A stretch of DNA of 64,000 bases from Fistulifera solaris (taxonomy: Eukaryota; Bacillariophyta; Bacillariophyceae; Naviculales; Stauroneidaceae), in NCBI GenBank assembly GCA_030295235.1, contig AP026147.1:434001-498000 (forward strand). The letters run 5' to 3'. A program made the position numbers and the translations under genes. Below the pieces are notes generated by a model. It had not been told where the DNA came from, did not search any database, and saw only the letters and a list, made by a program, of their open reading frames with translations. Positions 22,725 through 31,969 of the stretch are shown one piece after another (the stretch's first letter is position 1; the number at the start of each line of letters is the position of its first letter).

Positions 22725-23747
22725 TTGTATTGTTGTGCAGGGCTTCAGCTACAACTTACGAGACGAGAAATAGGAGTGTTATCGGTGTTAACGGTGCCGC
22801 CTTTACTGTTATCTAGCCAACCGGTGTCGGTAACATTTCCTCTACAATATCTTCCTATCGGTAATTGCTGGGCGTTGAGGGTTTCCATCGCCGACGATGC
22901 GATGAATGGCTTCACTTATCTAGCTATTGTCGATACAGGATCACCTTTCCTGACCGCTCCCGCTCGGAGTTTACAGTTGACGGATTCTACCCGATTTCCG
23001 AGCTCCTACGAGCAATATGGTGAACTGTCCGGGAAGATGGAATGGAGAAAGGCAAATTATGTAACACTCATCGCCGAACAAAATGCCCTTGTTGATCAAA
23101 GAAACGTTGTTTTAGGTGTTCCCTCGGATGAAGTTGTAAAACAGACGGGGGGAATATTTGCTGGATTGATATGGAAGGATGACAATCGACCGTCCTTTCT
23201 ACAGCAATTGGGTTTCATGGCTGTGCGCATGGACTTTGTCAACAATCAATTGACTCTTTCTCGACAACCTTTGTTGAGTCTCAATGACCCAGCAAGCTGT
23301 CCTTTGTACAACTTGCGTCCGTTCGGGCCTGATTTATACCATTATGCCGTATTGTGCGATGTGTTGGAACTCCAGTTTATCGACAATGATGACGATACCC
23401 TTATTCGAACACTTACATGGGACCGAACTATGGTTAAAAGACCCATAGTTGCTGTTTTGGATACTGGACTGACGGGGTGTATTCTATCGGACTCGTTCCA
23501 GACAGAGAATGGTGTTCCTTTGCCGGAACGGATTCTGGGTGCTAGCGTTACAATTCAAAGCATAAACGGCGAACCTATTCGTTTCAAAAGCTGTAATCAG
23601 CATTGGCAACTCTCCTCGTTCCGCCTACCTTGGTTCTACGATGACGACAATCACCCTCATATCATCGCCATGGGAAATACTTTCTGGCAAAATACGAAGT
23701 CACTTACGATCGATCCCAGCATAAGTAGGTTCAAGGTGGAAGTTTAG
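22725..23747 (+). CDS. Pepsin-like aspartic protease, possibly lumen-targeted by a twin-arginine signal
   Basis: Two catalytic-type motifs mark the lobes: YLAIVDTGSPFLTAP (about residue 68) and IVAVLDTGLTGCILSD (about residue 248), so both catalytic aspartates are present. The mature region runs to a normal C-terminal strand (SLTIDPSISRFKVEV). Before it lies TRREIGVLSVLTVPPLLLSS, which looks like a Tat signal with a twin arginine and a hydrophobic stretch. A second ATG at 22680 in another frame opens MTISRVRIFFSEPLVCIVVQ, which could be a signal peptide joined by one frameshift near 22760. If so, the protein would reach the thylakoid lumen. The lobe assignment is firm; the targeting is an inference. 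Confidence 0.8.
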   Translation: MYCCAGLQLQLTRREIGVLSVLTVPPLLLSSQPVSVTFPLQYLPIGNCWALRVSIADDAMNGFTYLAIVDTGSPFLTAPARSLQLTDSTRFPSSYEQYGELSGKMEWRKANYVTLIAEQNALVDQRNVVLGVPSDEVVKQTGGIFAGLIWKDDNRPSFLQQLGFMAVRMDFVNNQLTLSRQPLLSLNDPASCPLYNLRPFGPDLYHYAVLCDVLELQFIDNDDDTLIRTLTWDRTMVKRPIVAVLDTGLTGCILSDSFQTENGVPLPERILGASVTIQSINGEPIRFKSCNQHWQLSSFRLPWFYDDDNHPHIIAMGNTFWQNTKSLTIDPSISRFKVEV

Positions 23748-24100
23748 AAGTTATTGATCTAATTTCAAGCTTGATTTGTGCTCTAAAGTATTTACAGAGG
23801 CAACGTTCTTTTGACTGGTCTAGAGAAGTAGAATAGTTATTTCGTATTCTCCTTAGTCCCTCTAGAGTTTGTGTTAGTCACTGTGCGGTACTCATTCAGT
23901 ACCGCTTCAGTACCGTTAAGAAGGTTTGTACTATCAAGACAGATGAAAGGAATATTCAAAAAGATCGCTTCGCGTTTATTCCGCCCTTTCCATTTCCATC
24001 TTCCAATGGCGAATGGTCGTGAAAGGTGTCACGAAATGCAAGTTGCATATTTCTTGGAAGCATACAAGTTGAGAAGAGATTTGTCGTTTGCCACTCTAGA
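23748..24100. other. Intergenic
   Basis: No supported gene. A small direct repeat around CAGTACCG (23896-23919) is present. An in-frame stretch upstream of the MPC gene lacks an ATG. Confidence 0.45.
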
Positions 24101-24565
24101 ATGATCGGTGTAGTCTTCAAAAACTCGGTTGCGTCTGCGCCGGCACGGTTCTGTTCAACATCCCGTCGTTTCACGGCCCCGACGACATCGGCAGTTTTGA
24201 AAGAATCGCCCCCAACAGTCAAGGAAAACTTCGCGGAATACTGGAGTATATTCGGGGCATTGGCAGGAATGGCTGTTAATCTATCGTCTGTCTGTAATCA
24301 ACGACCCGATGAAGCTTCTATCACAATGTCTCGTGATTTATGTGTCGTGGGCACCGGCCTGATCATTTGGAGTTACAGAATCGCTCCGACGAATATCGGT
24401 CTCGTTGGCTGCCATGTATTCAATGTAATAACACAGCTGAACCTTCTTCGACATAGATTGCAACATAGACATGACAATCGAATCCGCATACTGCAGCCCA
24501 ACTGCACTCGACAGCGACGAAAGGGCGAAATCGATCCTAGCCGTCGTCATCGACATCAATCATAA
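24101..24565 (+). CDS. Mitochondrial pyruvate carrier (MPC)-like protein
   Basis: MPC subunits import pyruvate across the inner mitochondrial membrane. The ATG at 24101 opens a presequence rich in Ser, Arg and Ala (MIGVVFKNSVASAPARFCST). The core reads WSIFGALAGMAVNLSSV, then RPDEASITMSRDLCVVGTGL, then IIWSYRIAPTNIGLVGCHVFN, then VITQLNLLRHRL. This follows the family order (helix, P-E-x-I-S/T-x-x-M, helix, P-x-N, CH-x-x-N-x-x-x-Q). The C-terminal ~40 residues are basic and not typical; a late frameshift or a lineage extension is possible. Length is 154 residues against 110-130 usually. Confidence 0.65.
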   Translation: MIGVVFKNSVASAPARFCSTSRRFTAPTTSAVLKESPPTVKENFAEYWSIFGALAGMAVNLSSVCNQRPDEASITMSRDLCVVGTGLIIWSYRIAPTNIGLVGCHVFNVITQLNLLRHRLQHRHDNRIRILQPNCTRQRRKGEIDPSRRHRHQS

Positions 24566-24855
24566 TGAAAATAGAACAATATTTACAGGTTGATTAACTG
24601 TAAAGCGCTTTAGAATATAAACGGCTTACTAATACAGTTGTGTATGCTGGTTGCTACGCTTGTAAAAGCGGTCGAGTAAATTCTTCAAGCCGAGTCGCTA
24701 CTGAAGTTTCACCATAATGAGCCATCAGAATCATTATCGGGTATTGAGGCGGCTGTAACTGACAAGACTGCCGGATACGTCGAAGAGCAATGAACTCACT
24801 TTGACGAAGAGAAGTTATGACGCGTGAGACATGTCCCCAGACATCTTTTCGCGAG

Positions 24856-25977
24856 TTACACGCTTTCGATGATAAAGTCCTCATCGTCCTCGTCATCTTG
24901 CACGAATCGCTGCACGTAGGACTCGCGTAATTTTTTCAAAGACGTTTCCAAGATAACGCGCACCTCGCTCGGTTTTACTTGTATTTTCTTGGCAATCGCT
25001 TGTGCTGACTGAGGCGGGGTGTCGCCCAAGCCGTAGGCCGAACGAATTACAGTGATTTCCTGCTCATTCAACGCCGAGCGGAGAAACGATTGCAGGTCCG
25101 ACTCAATCAGCTCTTGCAATATGATATCATCTGGTGAAGGATCATCGCTGGGTATGACGTCTTGTAGTCGTCCAGCAATTTGTTCTTGTTGAATGTAACT
25201 ATCATCGTCACCTTCTGTGTTGATTGTTTCGTCTAGATAATCTTCCACCAGTTCATCTTTCTGTACTTTTTCTCCGTTGTCCAGTAATTTTCCACTTTGC
25301 AGTTCCCATACATCTTGATCGACTGTTTGAACTCGATCGTCTAACCACGGTTTCCTGACTTCCACCGTGCGTTCCATCGATAACAACGTCTTTCGATTCG
25401 CCAATTGCGCATATTGCTGCAATCGTTCCAGAGGCATATCCAATTCCCGCGCGACTCGGGACCAGCTGCGGTATTTCGTATGCAAAACCCGCGCTCGTTC
25501 GACGACTTCCGAAATAGCAGCCGGAACCTTCACCGGACGATCTTCGTTTCGGTACTCCGCGAGGCGCTCCTGAATGCGTTTCTTCGCGTAGGTCTCAAAA
25601 TCATGGTCGGGTTGAGAACGATAGTCACTCATGGCATCCAGTAAAGCCGTCAATCCTTCTTGAATCATGTCAACATCGTCGATATCCTGTACCATGTCTT
25701 CTACGAGTCGCAAACCCGCGCGTACGCTGTACTCCAATTTCGGCAAATTGCGTTCCTGTCGACGTTCTTGTTCCCAAGTCCAGATACGTTCGGCTAATTC
25801 TCGATTGACGTGTCCGAATTTGTCTTCGAGAATGTTAAATTCGGATCGTTCGGAAGCCACCATACGCCGTGACGACGATACTGATGTCGAATCGAAGGGT
25901 ATGAAACCGAACCCCGTTTGCAAGGAAAGTAGCAGCACTGTTGCGGATGCAATGTGTATTCTTGTGGATGCTCTCAT
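24856..25977 (-). CDS. Plastid-targeted sigma-70-type RNA polymerase sigma factor
   Basis: Sigma factors direct the plastid-encoded RNA polymerase to promoters. The 373-residue product starts with a signal peptide and plastid motif (SATVLLLSLQTGFGFIPFDS). The middle has a region-2-like part (GLRLVEDMVQDIDDVDMIQEG, then GLTALLDAMSDYRS and FETYAKKRIQERLAEYR), then a region-3-like helix (VARELDMPLERLQQYA), an acidic linker and region 4 (LNEQEITVIRSAYGLGDTPP, then QSAQAIAKKIQVKPSEVRVI). Region 2 is divergent, with the -10 recognition part poorly matched. The frame is intact over its whole length. Which plastid promoters it serves is unknown. Confidence 0.85.
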   Translation of the reverse strand: MRASTRIHIASATVLLLSLQTGFGFIPFDSTSVSSSRRMVASERSEFNILEDKFGHVNRELAERIWTWEQERRQERNLPKLEYSVRAGLRLVEDMVQDIDDVDMIQEGLTALLDAMSDYRSQPDHDFETYAKKRIQERLAEYRNEDRPVKVPAAISEVVERARVLHTKYRSWSRVARELDMPLERLQQYAQLANRKTLLSMERTVEVRKPWLDDRVQTVDQDVWELQSGKLLDNGEKVQKDELVEDYLDETINTEGDDDSYIQQEQIAGRLQDVIPSDDPSPDDIILQELIESDLQSFLRSALNEQEITVIRSAYGLGDTPPQSAQAIAKKIQVKPSEVRVILETSLKKLRESYVQRFVQDDEDDEDFIIESV

Positions 25978-26666
25978 TTGTGTTTGTTGTGTAGTGTTGA
26001 ATTAAAATCTCTGTGCTTTGACAATGGTATTCTTATTGATGTTGTTCTTGACATGAATCTCGAATCTTTTTAGGCTTTTTTATTGCCGTCAATCGCCGTC
26101 ATCGTCGCGTCGTCACGCACGCGCAGGGTTTCTCATTGTGCGTGTCCGAACAATTCTGCTGCCACCCCTACTTGCCACCCCTACTTATGGAGGGAGAGTT
26201 GCATTACCGGTACGAATACTAATGATAGGACTCCCCTCTCGTTTCAACGTCTTGCCCTTCTCCACGTTAAAAGCTTGAGTGGCCTCGAATATAATAATAT
26301 TATGCTATTGGGAAACAAACTCAATATTTTTATGTTGTTCTCGTGAGAAGGTACAAGAGAAAATTGAATTGTTCGTGGGCTAAAAACAGCTTGATTCATG
26401 ACTGACATGCAGTCGTGAAAAAGTAATCTACACTTTGGGCCATAGTAATCACGAAGTCTAAGGCACAAGTCGCTACAAAACGAGCAGACGAGTCGTCAGA
26501 AGAAGGCTACCAGCATCTACATGAAGAAATTCATGTAAATGAACTAAGCAATTTTTTCACAGTACAATGCAAGCAATACAGTGCGACGATTCTAAACTCA
26601 GGATTAAAGACCAGTATCTGATGGGGTTGCAGGTATTATTCTTCTCCTTTGGTGAGTGATCATTAT
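25978..26666. other. Intergenic between sigma factor and L17
   Basis: No gene is supported. A short tandem copy of TGCCACCCCTACTT is present at about 26159-26186. The rest is AT-rich. Confidence 0.5.
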
Positions 26667-27223
26667 TTAAGCACCTACTTTGACAAAACGGCGTCGGGCA
26701 GCTTCCTTCTTGGTGAGTTTCTGGGGTTCTTCCTCTTCCATCTTCTCTACAGACTCCTCCTTCTCCTTCAACATAATTTCAATGTGAGCCGGTTGGCTGG
26801 CGTATTTTCCAATACGACCGTGAGCACGGTATGTTCGTCGTCGACCAGCGGGGGCTCGGTTTACCTGGGCATGGTCAATGATCAAGTTTTCTGTGTCCAA
26901 TCCCTTGGTTTCGGCGTTGGCTACGGCGTTCTTCAATAGATCGCGGTAAACGGCCGTGGCCTTGACGGGCCAGCGACCCTTGCTACCGGGGGCTTTGACC
27001 TGCTTGGCCTGGGCTTTGCGGCCGATACCTCCAGTGAAACGAACAAAGGAATCACAGCCTTGAAGGCTAGAACATCATCCAAGTGCTTCAAAGCCTTGTT
27101 GACGGGCATTCCCTTGGTGTAGTGGGCAATTTCACGGCAGTGCTTGAAATGCACACGGAGGTGGGATCCTCGCGACTTCGAAACCTTTTCGGGGTTTTCT
27201 GGTTCAACACTATAACGGACCAT
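26667..27223 (-). CDS. RPL17: Cytosolic 60S ribosomal protein L17 (uL22), one apparent frameshift
   Basis: The N-terminus MVRYSVEPENPEKVSKSRGS is typical of eukaryotic L17, followed by HLRVHFKHCREIAHYTKGMP and KALKHLDDVLAFKAVIP. The frame then leaves the family sequence (FVSLEV...) and returns in another frame as FTGGIGRKAQAKQ and GSKGRWPVK. The C-terminal part (DTENLIIDHAQVNRAPAGRR, RTYRAHGRIGKYASQPAHIE) is fully canonical. One missing base in the AAA run at 27045-27047 (+ strand) explains the break. L17 is essential and usually low-copy, so this is strong evidence for a sequence error. The protein lines the peptide exit tunnel of the large subunit. Confidence 0.95.
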
Positions 27224-27914
27224 TGTATTGTATTGTTATATATTCTTCTGGAATGTGAAAAAGGAAAAGTGAGATGAAGGCATTCGACAAAATCGATGAA
27301 CGAAGGGCACAAACGCCCATAAATCAACCGCTAATCAAGCTATTTTAATAAGAAATCTCCGTTCGTTCAAGAATTTCACCAGATATATAGAATCATCGAC
27401 ATAAACACTAGAAAGAAATATTCACAAAGAGGATGCCATCGCATCCAGAAAGCAAGCGACACTCCTCGATCTCGTTTCCAGGGCACCCTACCGAATGCTT
27501 GCTTCTCTTTCGACTACGTGTGACCAGCTTTATTTGTTCAAAATAATTTGTTGTAAAGACACGACACAGCATGCTCACCTTACTAGGATGGATGATCGAA
27601 GTAAACACTACAACAGCACGATGGCCAACTGCGTTGATGCGAGTGTTGCGAGAATTTTTAGTAAGGCGGTAAAGCAATGGTGACGCATGTCTCATCGGTA
27701 TAGTATGACTCGTGACTCATTGGCTGCCTTGTTTTCTGGAAGGACTGCGGATTCATGACTCACAAAGACACGATTGAATTTCCGCGAAAACCATGACGCC
27801 GCGTGGAAGCAGCTTTTCGTCGCATCTGCATCGATCTTCAACTCATTACCATTATTTTGGTGTTATCCTGCCCATTTATTATTCTTTCTTCAAAAGAAAA
27901 CGATCCTTTGTAAT
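27224..27914. other. Divergent intergenic region between L17 and the UBL gene
   Basis: No gene is supported. It should hold the L17 promoter. TGACTC-type bZIP words occur near 27706-27722 and 27754-27760. Confidence 0.45.
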
Positions 27915-28785
27915 ATGAAACTCGCATTTTCGTCTTTGTTGAGCCTTTTGGTGGTACGTTGTTGCGCTTGAACTTTTGCAAGATGATTATTGATGCGAAG
28001 GCTGATCTTCCGTGTCTTTCTTTCGTATCACAGCTGTTCGGTGTCGAAGCATCGATTGATGTTCAAGTAACAGTTCGGGGAAAGAAATACGACATATCGG
28101 GTGTTACCACCGTCAAAGATTTGCAAGAGCAGCTCAAAGAGTCGGGTGTAGAGCCTTCGCAACACACGATTTTGTTTGGAGGGAAACGTTTGGAAGACGA
28201 CGACGTATTAAGCGATGCCGGTGTTGAAGATGGAGCGCAATTATCCGTAATCCCACGCATCAGCAAACCGAAAGCAAAGAAAACAAAACAGCAGCAGCTC
28301 CAACAACGTCGGCGTCTCCTCAGATGAACGCGGATACTCAGAGCATGATGGAACAGTACATGAAGAATTCGGGGATTGATACATCAAAGTTAGATGAAAT
28401 GATGAAAAGTATGGGTGGCGGTGATGGTATGCCGGATATGCAAGAAAGTCTGAAACAGATGTCGTCAATGATGAATAGCCCCGTGTTTCAAGACTTCATG
28501 AATGATCCGGAAAACTTGGAAAAATCGCGTCAAATGATATTGAATAATCCCATGTTAAAAGGTATGATGTCGGGAATGCCAGGTATGGATGAATTACTGA
28601 ACGATCCGGTTGCATGGCGAGAAGCTATGATGGCAGCGGCTAATATGTACAAAAATATGGATCCCGAAGATCTGATGAAAGCCATGGGAGGAGGACAGCC
28701 GGGAGGACTTTTTGATGGTACCTTAGATCCTTCTTCTTTGGCCGCAGCCAAAGCGCTCGACGAATTGGATGAAGATGACGATTAA
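27915..28785 (+). CDS. Ubiquilin-like protein: signal peptide, ubiquitin-like domain and STI1-like Met-rich region (one apparent frameshift)
   Basis: Exon 1 (27915-27953) encodes MKLAFSSLLSLLV; an 80-nt GT-AG intron (27954-28033) joins it to LFGVEASIDVQVTVRG. A UBL domain follows (KYDISGVTTVKDLQEQLKES, HTILFGGKRLEDDDVLSDAG). After a Lys/Gln-rich linker the frame shifts at A4 28285-28288. The next segment has Met-rich STI1-like helices (MNSPVFQDFMNDPENLEKSR, MLKGMMSGMPGMDELLNDP, MYKNMDPEDLMKAMGGG) and an acidic end. UBL plus STI1 resembles ubiquilin/Dsk2, but a UBA domain is missing and an N-terminal signal sequence is added. This suggests an ER or plastid-periplastid role, which is an inference; ordinary ubiquilins are cytosolic. 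Confidence 0.8.
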
Positions 28786-28893
28786 GTAACTTGATATCTA
28801 GAAGTAAACATTATTTATTTGAGTTACCTTGTAAATCGTCGCGCGATTTTTGTTAGTCTATGTACATGTATGTTCTTTTCGAATGTCGCGAAG

Positions 28894-28901
28894 TGACGTC
28901 A
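28894..28901. promoter_or_regulatory. CRE-type palindrome TGACGTCA upstream of a lumenal protein gene
   Basis: An exact TGACGTCA (context AAGTGACGTCACAG) lies about 190 bp before the ATG at 29089. CO2/cAMP-responsive diatom promoters use this type of site, so light or CO2 control of the downstream gene is possible. The rest of 28786-29088 shows no gene. Confidence 0.45.
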
Positions 28902-29088
28902 CAGATGAAAAATTTCGGCGTGCGCGAAATATTGCATGTTGCGTTTGAAGACACACCAAATAAGACCATTAAAAGGAATAATCCGGTCCCATCGATTGTT
29001 TCCTTCTTATCGGAAAGCTCCATCCCGAATTTGCTGTGGCGTTTAGCGCATCTGCTCTCTTTTTTTCTGGTCGATATTACAAAATATA

Positions 29089-29640
29089 ATGAAAGGCCAC
29101 ATTTTCTTGCTACAGGGATGTTTCATGTTATTCTTCGGAACTACGCATGCGCTCGAAATGAGTAGCAATCGCAGATCCTTCTTTCGAAGTGTCGCTGCCG
29201 GAGTGACTATGATACCGTCATTTGCCAATGCATCCGAACGCATCAGTGATAAAGAACTAAGAGAGATTGTCAAGGCCGATATTCTCGAACGTCAGTTTCT
29301 CGTGACAGGTCAAATCACACGATCGATATATCTCCCGACTGCGACGTTCACCGATGAGATTGATACATATAAGCTCGATCAATGGGTCAAAGGAACAGCA
29401 AAACTGTTTGTTGGAGAACAATCGAATGTCCGATTGATTGGTGATGTGGACGTCTCTGCCGATGAAGTCAAGTTCCGTTTTGACGAGGATTTGATGTTTC
29501 GTATCCCTTTTCGACCTATTGTGTCTTTAAGTGGAACCGTTGTGCTAGCTAGAGATGCAACAACAGGACTAATTAGCTCGTACAGGGAAATATGGGATCA
29601 AGACGTCGCGACAGTTCTGAAGTCGGCGAAATTCAAGTGA
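29089..29640 (+). CDS. Thylakoid-lumen-targeted protein, SnoaL/NTF2-like or DUF2358-like
   Basis: The 183-residue product has a signal peptide (MKGHIFLLQGCFMLFFGTTH), then a twin-arginine segment SNRRSFFRSVAAGVTMIPSF ending FANA, which suggests Tat transport to the thylakoid lumen. The mature part starts with helix DKELREIVKADILERQF and continues with strands including YLPTATFTDEIDTYKLDQWV and ISSYREIWDQDV. The helix followed by a curved sheet ending in a Y-R-E-x-W-D strand is typical of NTF2-like/DUF2358 chloroplast proteins. No catalytic residue set is assigned. It is a single exon with an intact frame. Confidence 0.75.
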   Translation: MKGHIFLLQGCFMLFFGTTHALEMSSNRRSFFRSVAAGVTMIPSFANASERISDKELREIVKADILERQFLVTGQITRSIYLPTATFTDEIDTYKLDQWVKGTAKLFVGEQSNVRLIGDVDVSADEVKFRFDEDLMFRIPFRPIVSLSGTVVLARDATTGLISSYREIWDQDVATVLKSAKFK

Positions 29641-30463
29641 TGAATTATCTTTCATGTAATACGACACACTTGAAATCAAAAGAAATATTTCAATGAAAAG
29701 AAAACAAGTCGCATTTAGTAAGTTTTCATGGAGGATCACACATAAGCCTAAAGCCAAGCAAAAAAGTTTCGGCTGCAAGAATATTTTAGACACTGTTCAA
29801 GCGCCCAAAAACTTCATCAATATCCAGTTGCTCTTTCATATGATTCCTTGTTTTGAGCTTATCCATCTAGCTCTGGAAGACAATAGGAAGCATTAATTAC
29901 TTTTGTATTCCTAATCCCTAGCAAGCCGCGCCACGCACCCTCTACTAGAGTCAATTGTTAGACCGGTAGGGTTCCGGTTCATAGTTCCTACTCGGAGTCG
30001 CCGGTGTCTGAAGTACTGTGAAGACCTAGTGTCAAAACATGATCTGTTCTTAAATCTACGTTGGAGTGTACAATGTCCAGCTAGGACAGTCATAAGACGT
30101 TGTCGCTTCCGTTGATGAAAACCAGATGCTTTCCGCGATATATATCGTTCAGAGTAGTTATTGATGTCGCTTCTCGGTACATTTGTTAAATCAGCGATAG
30201 TATAAAACAGGCATCATTTGTTTTACTTAGGCTAAAAATATCAGTGTCTTTTTGTTTGCGATCGGCATTTACCCAACTTCTCACATTTTCAGCTCTACCA
30301 CCATACAACTTCGCAGTTGAAGCGTTGTAAATTGAAGGTATACTCCACATTTTCGCAACCTGTCGAACAACGTTTGGTTCGTAGGTTCACTCAGAATTTT
30401 GTTTGCTGCGGTATTGGCCAAGAACTGCAAAAAGTGTTTATTATTGTTGTTATCTGAAGCGCC
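29641..30463. other. Intergenic
   Basis: No gene, tRNA or repeat could be supported in this 823-bp stretch. A TATATATCG run occurs near 30138-30147. Confidence 0.5.
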
Positions 30464-31027
30464 ATGATTATTCGTTCCACCATTTTGTTATCGGTTCTCT
30501 TTGCTCTTGCAGCTGCTCAAGACCATGTGGGCATTGCCAGAGGGGCACAGCGAAATCTTCGAGTTATCAAAGCGAGGCGTGTTGCGCTTGTCGACTCGCA
30601 GGAAGAGAATATGCGTGACGAAGACTTCAAAGGCATCTGGAGATCGCTTCAAAGCGAAATGAGTATGCCTATCGGCGTTCCCTCGCCGACACCGGTAGCG
30701 CCCACTTCTCCGACGAGCCCTGTTGTTCCCAGAACTGAGGCCCCTATTGCTGCACCAGTGGAAACAGCACCGATAGCTACAACTACCACGCAAAGCCCCA
30801 CAGCTACGGGAAGCGAAGCACCAGCGTCTTCGCCAGTCGAAATAGCACCCAGCGCGCCAGTTGAAAGTCCCGTTTCTGTCGAAGAAGTTCCTTCCATTTC
30901 ACCAGTGGCGGATATTGCTTCTGATATTCCGTCGCTTGTCCCTGGTAACGAAAACGACGAACGTTCTGACATTCCCTCTGACTTACCTTCCGATATTGAA
31001 ACCGAACCTCCTGTGACAGAAGTTTGA
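30464..31027 (+). CDS. Secreted Pro/Thr/Ser-rich protein, short paralogue of the LRR protein downstream
   Basis: The 187-residue product starts with a clear signal peptide (STILLSVLFALAAAQ). Next comes a charged block (MRDEDFKGIWRSLQSEMSMP), nearly the same as MRDEEFKGIWRLLQNDMSMP in the gene at 31970. The remainder is a mucin-like Pro/Thr/Ser/Ala tract with SPVE and SDIPS repeats and stops without any LRR. The two genes lie in tandem, same strand, 943 bp apart, which points to duplication followed by loss or gain of the LRR exons. No catalytic function is seen. A cell-wall or extracellular-matrix role is only an inference from secretion and composition. Confidence 0.85.
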   Translation: MIIRSTILLSVLFALAAAQDHVGIARGAQRNLRVIKARRVALVDSQEENMRDEDFKGIWRSLQSEMSMPIGVPSPTPVAPTSPTSPVVPRTEAPIAAPVETAPIATTTTQSPTATGSEAPASSPVEIAPSAPVESPVSVEEVPSISPVADIASDIPSLVPGNENDERSDIPSDLPSDIETEPPVTEV

Positions 31028-31969
31028 AAGCTCAGCATTGCATACAAGCTGAAATTCTTGACTGGGAAAATTTCTTATTGAAAATTATAGACCCCTAAAC
31101 AAATAATAGACAAGAATAGGGTAGACGAATGCTTCGCATCTTGAGTGATGTAGGTATGAAATATGAATGACCACACCACCTTTCAATCACTGCTTGGACT
31201 TCGATTTTTCCTGGAAGCATGGATCGGCTGTTCTATCACTCGTATATTGATATGACCATGCTGACGAAAGACGATAATTACGGAGCATGAGGGGTGATGG
31301 ATGATCCACGAGTTTAACAACAAGACAAAGACTGCGTCCAGAATAAGAGTAGTCTTTGAATTGCGGCATGAATTCTGTTTAATACTCACCATATCACAGT
31401 AGTAGGACGCAAGCTATGGCGGATAAAAATTGCTCCTGCTGCTCTAGTCTCCTCAGCTCGTTACAGTAGCACATCAGAGGCATGGGCAATACATCAGGGT
31501 TCGGGATTTGAGACTTTGGATCTTTTTCCTTTCATACTGTCGCAGATAGTACAATCTAAACGCATTGACAGCCGTTGGCAATGAGCAGGACCAGCTTTCT
31601 ATCCTAAGTAATTTTTAGAGCATTACTTCTCTGTATCAAGCCGTTCAACGCCACAGCTTGTTACAGCTACATTATATTGGATAATACATAGAAACCGTCT
31701 ACGATACTTAGGATGGGTTTTAAGTTGTGTTTTTGTAAGCGACGCTTTCATTTAGCTGGTCACATTCTTACGATTTTTGCATTCTCCATCCGAGCGGTTG
31801 CAAATTGTGAACGACTTTTAAAATCAAACTCATATCAAACGAGAAGCTTCATAAAGCACCTGTCAATCTCGTGTAGTTACATTTGACCGATTATAGCATC
31901 GTACTTGAGACTTAGGAGACATCGACTTCCAGGGGTTGCATTCCATTACGTTGCTCGTCTTCAGGAAGC
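31028..31969. other. Intergenic between tandem paralogues
   Basis: No LRR-coding remnant is visible after the short paralogue. No gene is supported in 942 bp. Confidence 0.5.

Noticed and set aside
29911-30110. Possible tRNA-like stretch
   Set aside because: No acceptor stem pairing or T-loop (GGTTCGAATCC-type) could be aligned.
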